64,000 bases of DNA from contig CANLZL010000002.1 in NCBI GenBank assembly GCA_947495575.1, forward strand, positions 62,001 through 126,000, written 5' to 3'. A program made the position numbers and the translations under genes. The DNA is from an uncultured Nioella sp. GTDB lineage: Bacteria; Pseudomonadota; Alphaproteobacteria; Rhodobacterales; Rhodobacteraceae. The notes under the pieces were generated by a model. It was not told where the DNA came from. It ran no database searches and saw nothing but the letters and a program-made list of their open reading frames with translations. Every line of letters starts with the position of its first letter. Position 1 is the stretch's first letter. Positions 1-7,270 of the stretch are shown here, piece by piece.

Positions 1-1
1 C

Positions 2-658
2 GCATTCGATGTCCTTAACGGTGAAGCCGGCGACGGCATGCTAGAGCGCCTCGAAGCGCAGGGCCTGACAGGTCTGGGCTGGATGGAACTGGGTGTGCGT
101 CATGTCACCAATAACATTCGCCCCGTTATTTCGCCTGCCGATCTGGAAGGTGTAAAACTTCGAACAATGCAGGTTCCTGCACATGTGGCCACGTTCTCAT
201 CGCTTGGTGCAAACCCTACGCCGATGAACTTTGGTGAAGTGTATTCGGCGCTTCAGCAGGGCGTGATTGATGGGCAGGAAAACCCATTGGCGATTATCAC
301 GTCGCAGCGGTTCTACGAAGTGCAGAGCTACCTTTCGACCACAGGGCACGTGTTTGCGGTTTATATTCCGGTTGTAAGCACCAGCTTCCTCGAAGGTCTT
401 TCGGACGAGCATCAGCAGTTGATCCGCGACTCCATCGCAGAAGCAACCGTCTACCAGCAAGAGTTGGTAACATCTGAATCAGCAGACCAGTTGGATGTAA
501 TCCGCGCCGCAGGTGTTGAGGTTTATGAACTGTCCGCCGAAGAGCGTCTGCTATTCGCAGAGCAAACAGAAAGCGTTCGCCTGCAGTACCGCGATGAAGT
601 TGGTGCCGAAACTTATGACGCTTGGGTCGCTGCGGTTGCAGCTGCCTCGGCGATGTAA
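2..658 (+). CDS. TRAP transporter substrate-binding protein, DctP family (5' end outside the window)
   Basis: Periplasmic solute receptor of a TRAP transporter; it delivers its ligand (in this family usually a carboxylate) to the DctQ/DctM pair encoded next. The frame is open from base 2, ahead of the first ATG at 38, so the signal peptide and N-terminal lobe lie outside the window and about 218 residues are visible. Typical DctP features are present: a KLRTMQVP strand, where the Arg normally clamps the ligand carboxylate, and the block FGEVYSALQQGVIDGQEN. The stop at 656-658 is followed by a 10-bp-stem hairpin and then the small permease gene. The ligand cannot be told from sequence; the LarA-like gene at the operon end hints at a hydroxy-acid, which is inference. 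Confidence 0.93.
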   Translation, partial: AFDVLNGEAGDGMLERLEAQGLTGLGWMELGVRHVTNNIRPVISPADLEGVKLRTMQVPAHVATFSSLGANPTPMNFGEVYSALQQGVIDGQENPLAIITSQRFYEVQSYLSTTGHVFAVYIPVVSTSFLEGLSDEHQQLIRDSIAEATVYQQELVTSESADQLDVIRAAGVEVYELSAEERLLFAEQTESVRLQYRDEVGAETYDAWVAAVAAASAM

Positions 659-684
659 TGCTTCGGATCTGACACGCACTATCT

Positions 685-718
685 GGGCCGACCGCGAAAC
701 CAATTCATCGGTCGGCCC
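685..718 (+). promoter_or_regulatory. Intercistronic stem-loop after the TRAP receptor gene
   Basis: GGGCCGACCG (685-694) pairs perfectly with CGGTCGGCCC (709-718) across a 14-nt loop. No T-run follows (the next bases are TCGACATT), so it is not a standard intrinsic terminator. It lies between receptor and permease genes and probably protects the upstream mRNA 3' end or partly attenuates readthrough, giving more receptor than permease. Confidence 0.7.
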
Positions 719-741
719 TCGACATTAAAGGGGAGGTCCTA

Positions 742-1254
742 ATGTCAATTCTTCGTTGGCTTGATGCCAATATCGAACGCATGTTGGTCGCAGCTTTGTT
801 GGCTTTCATCGTTCTTCTGATCAGCGTCAATGTTGTAATGCGATACATCTTCAACGCGTCACTATCATGGGCGGAAGAACTGACACTTTGGACATTTGTC
901 TGGTTCATCTGGATCGCAGTCAGCTATGGCTTTCGCAGCGCCGGGCACATTCGAATTACCGTGTTCAGGGATTTGCTGCCTAAACGCGCCAGGCTTTTCA
1001 TCGATCTTATCGTCGACATTCTTGTCCTGCTTCTGCTTGGATTTGTTGTGCTCGAATGCGTCAAGCTAATCCGACTTCCCTTTGTCGCAATGCAAAATTC
1101 TGTCGTTTTGGGCCTTCCAATTCCAATCCTATATGCGTCCGCTCCTTTTGGCGCTGCGCTATCCTCCATTCGGGTTATTCAAAACATGATCCGGACTGTT
1201 CGCGCCATTAGTGGCGCTGAGGTTTCTCCAACGTCCGACGAGGTGGCCCAATGA
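742..1254 (+). CDS. TRAP transporter small permease, DctQ family
   Basis: Small membrane subunit of the TRAP transporter; it pairs with the large subunit in the inner membrane. The 170 residues contain four hydrophobic segments, roughly residues 12-34, 45-65, 85-107 and 125-145, the usual DctQ layout. The family-typical tryptophan-rich stretch EELTLWTFVWFIW lies around residues 48-60. The start is supported by a GGGGAGG ribosome site just upstream. Its stop overlaps the large permease start as ATGA, so the two are translationally coupled. DctQ sequences diverge fast, so the assignment rests on topology and on the receptor/large-permease neighbours. Confidence 0.93.
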   Translation: MSILRWLDANIERMLVAALLAFIVLLISVNVVMRYIFNASLSWAEELTLWTFVWFIWIAVSYGFRSAGHIRITVFRDLLPKRARLFIDLIVDILVLLLLGFVVLECVKLIRLPFVAMQNSVVLGLPIPILYASAPFGAALSSIRVIQNMIRTVRAISGAEVSPTSDEVAQ

Positions 1255-2534
1255 TTGCAACCATTCTTTTCTCTTCTTTGGCAGGACTACTTTTTTTCAG
1301 CGTGCCAATTGGAGTATGCCTCGGCCTTGCAACTATGGCCGTGATCTTTTTTGCCGACGGCGGACCGCCCGCTGTTATCCTTGCCCGGTCAGTTGTGACC
1401 GGAGCGGATTCTTTCCCTCTGATCGCCGTGCCGCTTTTCGTTTTGGCGGGTGATCTTATGCAGCACGGCGGCATGTCGCGCCGCATCGTCGGGTTTGCCA
1501 ATTCCCTTGTGGGTCATATCCGGGCAGGGCTGGCTTATGTGAATGTTCTGGCTTGTGTTTTCTTTGCTGCGATCTCGGGCTCTTCGCCTGCAACTGTTGC
1601 CGCTATCGGATCCAACATGATCCCGGAGATGGAAAAAGCAGGATATAGCCGCCGGTTTAGCAGCGCTTTGACGGCGTCGTCTGGAATGATCGGCGTGATG
1701 ATCCCGCCAAGCATCCCCTTCATTATCTACGGCGTTACGGCTGAAGTTTCGATCGGGAAATTGTTTCTTGCAGGTGTCGTCCCTGGCATCCTGTTCGCCG
1801 TCATGTTCATGGCCGTCGCGCGGTTCATTCTTCGCAAAGAAACCACGATCACCGAAACAAGCGAAGCCTTTTCGGGCGGCACGGTTTTGTCGACCTTTAG
1901 ATCTTCGTTTTGGGCATTGCTGGTCCCCGTGATTATCTTAGGCGGTATCTATAGCGGGATGTTCACCCCGACCGAGGCCGGGGCCGTAGCGGTGGTTTAT
2001 GCCGCCTTCGTTGGCCTTTTCGTCTATCGCGATATTCGACTGTCGCAGCTGCCAGACATTCTGGCACAAAGCGCGCTGACCAGTGGCACAATCCTAATTC
2101 TGGTTATCATGGCGACTGCGTTCGGACGTGTTGTGACACTGGCGCAAATTCCAACGCAACTTGCCGAGGCGATTACAAGCTTTTCCAGCAACCCGATCCT
2201 GATCTTGCTGCTTATAAATCTGCTCCTGCTTGTCATTGGTATGTTCATGGAGACGATCTCATCGATCATCATCATGACGCCAATTCTTCTGCCTGTTGCA
2301 ACAGCATTGGGTGTTGATCCGATTGTGTTCGGTGTGATTTTGACGGTCAATTTGGCAATTGGATTTTGCACACCTCCCTTGGGCGTGAACCTCTTTGTTG
2401 CCAGTGGGATATCGGGTGTTTCGATTGAACGCCTCAGCCTTGCTATCCTTCCGTTCTTTGTCGGAATGCTGGTTCTGCTGTTGCTTGTGACATACGTGCC
2501 TGCGCTGTCATTGGCTCTTCCCTCGCTGTGGTGA
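1251..2534 (+). CDS. TRAP transporter large permease, DctM family
   Basis: Ion-coupled transport subunit of the TRAP system, 427 residues with about 12 hydrophobic segments. Family blocks are visible: AISGSSPATVAAIGS near residues 103-117, the MIPPSIPFIIYG segment near 149-160, a FTPTEAGAVAVVYA segment near 237-250, and FCTPPLGVNLFVASG near 374-388. Length and motif order match full-length DctM. It overlaps dctQ by four bases and the LarA-like gene by a few, which implies one transcript from receptor to LarA-like gene. Substrate is not predictable from this subunit. Confidence 0.95.
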   Translation: MIATILFSSLAGLLFFSVPIGVCLGLATMAVIFFADGGPPAVILARSVVTGADSFPLIAVPLFVLAGDLMQHGGMSRRIVGFANSLVGHIRAGLAYVNVLACVFFAAISGSSPATVAAIGSNMIPEMEKAGYSRRFSSALTASSGMIGVMIPPSIPFIIYGVTAEVSIGKLFLAGVVPGILFAVMFMAVARFILRKETTITETSEAFSGGTVLSTFRSSFWALLVPVIILGGIYSGMFTPTEAGAVAVVYAAFVGLFVYRDIRLSQLPDILAQSALTSGTILILVIMATAFGRVVTLAQIPTQLAEAITSFSSNPILILLLINLLLLVIGMFMETISSIIIMTPILLPVATALGVDPIVFGVILTVNLAIGFCTPPLGVNLFVASGISGVSIERLSLAILPFFVGMLVLLLLVTYVPALSLALPSLW

Positions 2535-3820
2535 CGCAGATGGATTTGGGACCAATTGATGTGAATATTGAGGGCGGGATGCATTACGCATTCCCGCCCC
2601 TTATTCCGGTTGCGCAGCGCTTTGATCGACCCCGATTGACCAATGTCGACGGCGAGATGAAAGATCAAATGAAGAAAATTGCCCGCGATGACGTTGCGGG
2701 CAAATCCATTGCAATCACTGTGGGCAGCCGCGGGATCGCAGACCTGCCAGAAATCATTCAATCCCTCGTCCGAAACTTGCGTGACCTTGGCGCTGATCCC
2801 TTTATCGTGCCTTCAATGGGAAGCCATGGCGGGGCTACTGCCGAAGGGCAGATCAAAGTTTTGGAGGGTTACGGCATCACGCCAGAAAGCGTTGGCGCGC
2901 CTATTCGGTCTTCGATGGAGGTAGTTGAGGTAGACCGCTTAAGCGATGGAACACCGCTTTTTATCGATAAAATCGCCTCTGAAGCTGATGGGATTGTCAT
3001 CGCCAACAAAGTGAAACCTCATGCCGATTTCAAAGGTCAGTACGAAAGCGGGCTAGTCAAAATGCTGTGCATTGGGCTGGGAAAACACAAAGGCGCGGTC
3101 GCATTGCACGATCATGGGTTTGGTCGCTTCGCCGAGTTGCTGCCACGTGCTGCCGAGGTATTACTCGCGCGCCTGCCAGTTGTGTTTGGGTTGGCCATTC
3201 TCGAAAATGCGTTTGATGATCTTATGCATCTGGAAGTCATCCCTACGGGTCAGATTCTGGCCCGCGAAAAAGAGCTTCTTAAACTTGCCAAATCGTCCAT
3301 TGGCCGGATTCAATTTCCTGAAATTGACGTGCTTATTGTCGATGAGATTGGCAAGAATATCAGCGGGGAGGGGATGGACCCGAATGTCACCGGACGCCCG
3401 GGGTCCCGGTTGCCCGGGTTTGATGCGCCCAGCATTCAGAAAATCGTTGCCCTTGACCTGACACCGCAATCCAAAGGCAACGGAGTAGGGATTGGCAGTG
3501 CGGACCTGACAACCCGGCGCTGTGTCGAGAAAATCAATCTTGGCGCCATGTATACAAACGCGATTACGGCCACGATCCTTGAACCTGCAAAATTGCCGAT
3601 GATCCTAAACTCTGATCATGATGCGATTTGCGTGGCATTGAAGACGTGCAACCGCATTCAGCCGCAGGACGCCAAGATCGTGAGGATCAAGAACACGCTT
3701 GAACTGGACCAAGTCCAAATATCACCAGCATTAAGGGTCTGGGTGGACTCAAATGAACGACTAGATGAGATCGGGCCGCCCGCCCAGATGCAATTTTTGC
3801 CATCGGGGAAATTGACTTAA
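2528..3820 (+). CDS. LarA-like (lactate racemase N-terminal domain, DUF2088-type) protein
   Basis: Resembles the LarA family, in which a nickel-pincer nucleotide enzyme interconverts 2-hydroxy acids such as D/L-lactate. Visible features are a VPSMGSHGGATAEGQ loop near residues 95-109, an ANKVKPHADFKGQYESGLVK segment near 159-178 and GLGKHKGAVALHDHGFG near 183-199, which supply the His and Lys residues this fold uses. The first GTG at 2528 overlaps dctM; ATG at 2540 is an equally possible start. Being last in the TRAP operon suggests it isomerises or reduces the imported acid. No cofactor-synthesis genes (larBCE) are in the window. Fold assignment is fairly firm; the reaction is inferred. Confidence 0.7.
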   Translation: MVTQMDLGPIDVNIEGGMHYAFPPLIPVAQRFDRPRLTNVDGEMKDQMKKIARDDVAGKSIAITVGSRGIADLPEIIQSLVRNLRDLGADPFIVPSMGSHGGATAEGQIKVLEGYGITPESVGAPIRSSMEVVEVDRLSDGTPLFIDKIASEADGIVIANKVKPHADFKGQYESGLVKMLCIGLGKHKGAVALHDHGFGRFAELLPRAAEVLLARLPVVFGLAILENAFDDLMHLEVIPTGQILAREKELLKLAKSSIGRIQFPEIDVLIVDEIGKNISGEGMDPNVTGRPGSRLPGFDAPSIQKIVALDLTPQSKGNGVGIGSADLTTRRCVEKINLGAMYTNAITATILEPAKLPMILNSDHDAICVALKTCNRIQPQDAKIVRIKNTLELDQVQISPALRVWVDSNERLDEIGPPAQMQFLPSGKLT

Positions 3821-4490
3821 CTACAGGGAAACAGGCGGGCCGCCCAATAGAAAACCAATTTCCGTCAATGTCAGCTTGAGGCCAAGTGGGGCGGTGCTGC
3901 AAAGCATCCAGGCGTGTAAGGACGACGGTCAAAGCCATTGGTTTCTAATCGTCTAGGGAAATTAGCGATGTTTTTATCGTTGTGAAAATGCGCGACCTAA
4001 GAAACACAACGCTCAACCGCCCTTAATATTTCCCACCAAAATCCGCACTGTATTAGAGAAAAATCGTCTAGGAAGTAGATCCGGCGAACGGTCACTGGCG
4101 CTTTTCTCCTGTCTAAGCCAAGGCTCAAAAGTTGGGATTACGCGCAGTTTGTGAGTCAACCCAAAGGAGGGGGTTGATTGGGTTTATTCGATCTGGTATA
4201 TCAGATATCACTGAGCGGTATATCGCGAAGTATTGAGCTTTGGGAGGCGGGCACAATGTCAGGAAAATCAAACGGGATTCACTTGCCCTGTCAAACGGCA
4301 AGTAAACCCATTCAAACCTGTCCAAAGATTCCGGACAAAAATTTTCTGAAGTCCCGTCACTTTTGGAATTGCGGCTCACAGTTGAGATTTACGCAATTTC
4401 CTCTCCTCAAAGCGCGGCGTTTTTGATTCCAAACAAAAAAACCAACGATGTGAAGCAAACCTGACGCGCTGAACCAATTCAAAAAACTCG
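3821..4490. other. Intergenic region, about 690 bp, AT-richer, no supported gene
   Basis: No reading frame here has coding character or a convincing start. It holds the upstream control region of the sugar ABC operon, including two operator-like sites at 4191-4226, and otherwise AT-rich spacer. No clear terminator follows the LarA-like gene. Confidence 0.6.
4191..4226. promoter_or_regulatory. Pair of operator-like sites with a GGTATATC core
   Basis: ATCTGGTATATCAGAT (4191-4206) and GCGGTATATCGC (4215-4226) share the core GGTATATC, each framed by symmetric arms. The cores start at 4195 and 4217, 22 bp or two helical turns apart. This is the look of a tandem repressor site of the GntR/FadR or LacI kind upstream of the sugar ABC operon. 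No such regulator gene is adjacent in the window. Confidence 0.5.
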
Positions 4491-4512
4491 AATGAATACT
4501 CGGAGGAACCAC

Positions 4513-5640
4513 ATGAAGACCATTAAGACCTTATTGAAGAGCACTCTCTTTCCATTGACCCTAGCGGCAATGGCGACAGCGGCTCACGCTGATTGGCGCG
4601 AAGTTTCAGACGTAGAAGGGTTCCAACCTGAATGCTTCCGCTCATGGAGTGCGGATACAGAAACTTGGGTCCACGAAGCCCAAGAGGGGCCTTACCGGAT
4701 TGCTGTGGTCAACAGCTTCACAGGTAACACGTGGCGCATCCAAATGTTGAAAACCCTGCTGGCTTTCGCTGAAACTCCGGAAATGGAAGGCCGAATTTCA
4801 GAATTGCGGGTCATTTCCACCGGGACGGATGTCTCGGCGCAGATTGCCGCGATGGAGGACTTCATCAACCAAGGTTACGATGCGGTTTTGGCCAACGCGA
4901 TGAGCACGGACGGGTTTGACCGTGTTATCCGCGCAGGCGAACGCGCAGAGACCCTGATCCTGACCTTTGACAATGTGCTTAACACGGACCGCGTGATGCA
5001 GCTGAGCTCGGACAACATCGAGTTTGGACGTCTGCAGGGTGATTTCCTTGTTGAACGGATGGGAACAACTGGTCGCGTCTTGGAAGTTCGTGGCTTGCCC
5101 GGCATTTCCGTCGACATTGACCGTCATGACGGCCTGCGCGCCGTTCTTGATCAGCATGATGGAATTGAAGTCATTGAGGTTGTGGGCAATTGGGACGACG
5201 GCACGGCACAGAACGTTGTCGCTGACGCCATTGCGACTTATGGCTCGTTTGACGGATTTGCTGTTCAAGCTGGTTCGACCGGCGCATTGCGCGCGATCCT
5301 TGACGCTGATCATCCGCTTGTGCCGATGGCCGCAGAAGCAGAAAACGGGTTCCGTCGAATGGCTGCAGAGCTGAGCGATGACGGGCTTGAAGTCATCTCG
5401 GTCGGATACTCGCCTGCTTTGGGTGCAATCGGTGTCAGTGCTGCAATTGCTGCTCTGGACGGCGAGGCGCTTCCTCAGTTGATTTCGATCCCATTGCCTG
5501 TCGCATATTCTGACGAGCTTGTTGATGGTGAAAACTATTGGTCAAATCTTGACGATAACTTCTTCACGCCAAATGAGTTCCCACCCTGTAACGTGAACTT
5601 CACTGCAGAAGAAATCATGTCGCAGGACGCTGAGCAATGA
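4513..5640 (+). CDS. Sugar ABC transporter substrate-binding protein (periplasmic binding protein type 1)
   Basis: Periplasmic receptor of a ribose/xylose-type carbohydrate importer. The start at 4513 has a GGAGG site six bases upstream; an ATG at 4492 lies ahead of that site and is rejected. The 375-residue product starts with a signal peptide ending near AAHA/DW. It has type 1 binding-protein features: AVVNSFTGNTWR near the N-lobe ligand strand, ISTGTDVSAQIAAMEDFINQ, the NAMSTDGFDRVI strand, and a ligand-side aspartate in LTFDNV. The extra cysteines near the N-terminus (PECF) and C-terminus (PPCN) might pair. Its stop overlaps the ATPase start (ATGA), so unlike the other transporter operons here there is no hairpin between receptor and next gene. 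Confidence 0.9.
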   Translation: MKTIKTLLKSTLFPLTLAAMATAAHADWREVSDVEGFQPECFRSWSADTETWVHEAQEGPYRIAVVNSFTGNTWRIQMLKTLLAFAETPEMEGRISELRVISTGTDVSAQIAAMEDFINQGYDAVLANAMSTDGFDRVIRAGERAETLILTFDNVLNTDRVMQLSSDNIEFGRLQGDFLVERMGTTGRVLEVRGLPGISVDIDRHDGLRAVLDQHDGIEVIEVVGNWDDGTAQNVVADAIATYGSFDGFAVQAGSTGALRAILDADHPLVPMAAEAENGFRRMAAELSDDGLEVISVGYSPALGAIGVSAAIAALDGEALPQLISIPLPVAYSDELVDGENYWSNLDDNFFTPNEFPPCNVNFTAEEIMSQDAEQ

Positions 5641-7235
5641 CGCTTGAAACGAATGGATTGGCCCTTGGGGCCAATCCAATCTCTACCATAGAAATAGACG
5701 AGCTGTCCGGTCTGGATCAGCGCAAAGACGCCATTTTGAGCCTGCGCAAGGTCAGTGTGAACTATGGGCCGGTTCAGGCGCTTTCAGATGTGGATTTGGA
5801 CATCCATCCCGGAAGCATCCACGCGATTATTGGTGAAAATGGCGCTGGTAAATCCACACTTCTCAAGGCGATTGCCGGCATTCGGAAGCCATCGACCGGC
5901 CATCTTGAGATTGAAGGCGAGCCTTGCGAATTTTCAGGAGCGCAACAGGCGCAGGCCGCAGGCATTTCATGCGTTTTTCAAGAAATGTCTCTTATCCCTG
6001 ATCTGAGCATCGCCGAAAATATTCTACTGCTTAACCCGCCGCGCCGGTTTGGGATCGTGAACCGGACCGCCCAAAAAAGCAGAGTAGCCAAGTTGCTCGA
6101 CCGCGTTGGGGCAGGGGACTTGGACCCGGCCACAATGGTCCGCGATCTACCCCTATCCAAAAAGCAGCTTGTTGAAATTGCCAAAGGGCTTGCCTTCGAT
6201 CCCCGCCTTTTGATTTTGGACGAGTCCACGTCGGCTCTGACCAATCAAGACACCAAACATATTCTCGAGTTGGTGAGGGCGCTTAGGGACGATGGGCTGG
6301 CGATCCTTTATGTATCCCACCGAATGTCAGAAATCCGGACCCTCGCGGACGAATGTTCTGTTTTCAGGGATGGTCGAAAAATCAAGACCTTCGCCGCAGA
6401 TACTCAAAGCGATAGCGACATTGTCGAAATGATGCTTGGACGCAGCATCGAAGCGGCATTTCCCCCCAAAAGTGAACCAAAACCAGACGCCCCCGTCGTG
6501 ATCGAGACACGAGATCTTGCTTGGGATCAAAGCCTGACTGATATCTCGGCCACCGTCCGCAAAGGTGAAATTCTGGGGATCGGCGGGCTGGACGGTCAAG
6601 GTCAGCATGATTTCCTTTTGGCACTCTTTGGCGTCTTGAAAGGCCTAGAGGGCGAGGTGCATCTTGCCGGTGAGATGCGCACCGATAAACGGCCATCCCA
6701 TAGCATTCGCAGCGGCCCAACGATGGCCTATGTTCCAGAAGATCGCGGTGTCCATGGTTTGGTGCAGCAGATGTCTGTTGGCGAGAATATCTTGCTGGTC
6801 GACAAGGGCAGCTATCTAAAGAATTTCCTGCGCCCGAAAGGCAAAGACAGCAAACGCCTGCAGGATGCCATTGAACGGCTGAAGATAAAGGTGACAAGTC
6901 ACCGGCAGCCTGTGTTTGCATTGTCAGGCGGAAATCAGCAAAAAGTTGTCTTGGCAAAATGGTTGTCTGAAATGCCGGACATTCTTTTGTTGGATGACCC
7001 GACACGAGGGATTGATGTTGGCACGAAGCAAGAGATTTTCCTTCTCTTGAACGAACTTGCGCAAGAAGGCTGTACCATACTTCTTTACAGTTCGGATTAT
7101 CAGGAATTGTCCAATTGCTGCCATCGGGTTTTGGTCTTTTACGAGGGCAAAATCAGTCACCAGCTAGAAGGTGACATGTTGACCGAGAATAATCTCATCA
7201 ACGCAGCGTTCAATCTGCCTCTTCAAACGCCTTAG
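5637..7235 (+). CDS. Sugar ABC transporter ATP-binding protein with two ABC domains (RbsA/XylG type)
   Basis: Energises the sugar importer. The 532 residues hold two ABC cassettes. The first has Walker A GENGAGKST at 66-74, a LSKKQ signature and Walker B LLILDESTSALT. The second has the degenerate Walker A normal for this family (GIGGLDGQGQ), a canonical LSGGNQQKV signature and LLLDDPTRGIDVG. Length is slightly above the usual 500 because of a 35-residue N-terminal lead. It follows the receptor with a four-base overlap and precedes the fused permease by 35 bp, giving a complete transporter in three genes. Confidence 0.96.
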   Translation: MTLETNGLALGANPISTIEIDELSGLDQRKDAILSLRKVSVNYGPVQALSDVDLDIHPGSIHAIIGENGAGKSTLLKAIAGIRKPSTGHLEIEGEPCEFSGAQQAQAAGISCVFQEMSLIPDLSIAENILLLNPPRRFGIVNRTAQKSRVAKLLDRVGAGDLDPATMVRDLPLSKKQLVEIAKGLAFDPRLLILDESTSALTNQDTKHILELVRALRDDGLAILYVSHRMSEIRTLADECSVFRDGRKIKTFAADTQSDSDIVEMMLGRSIEAAFPPKSEPKPDAPVVIETRDLAWDQSLTDISATVRKGEILGIGGLDGQGQHDFLLALFGVLKGLEGEVHLAGEMRTDKRPSHSIRSGPTMAYVPEDRGVHGLVQQMSVGENILLVDKGSYLKNFLRPKGKDSKRLQDAIERLKIKVTSHRQPVFALSGGNQQKVVLAKWLSEMPDILLLDDPTRGIDVGTKQEIFLLLNELAQEGCTILLYSSDYQELSNCCHRVLVFYEGKISHQLEGDMLTENNLINAAFNLPLQTP

Positions 7236-7270
7236 CACCCAAGTGCCTTAAAAAAATCGGGATAAGAAAA

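Noticed and set aside
4125-4426. Short frames on both strands before the sugar ABC operon
   Set aside because: No motif or start signal; they overlap the operator-like sites.
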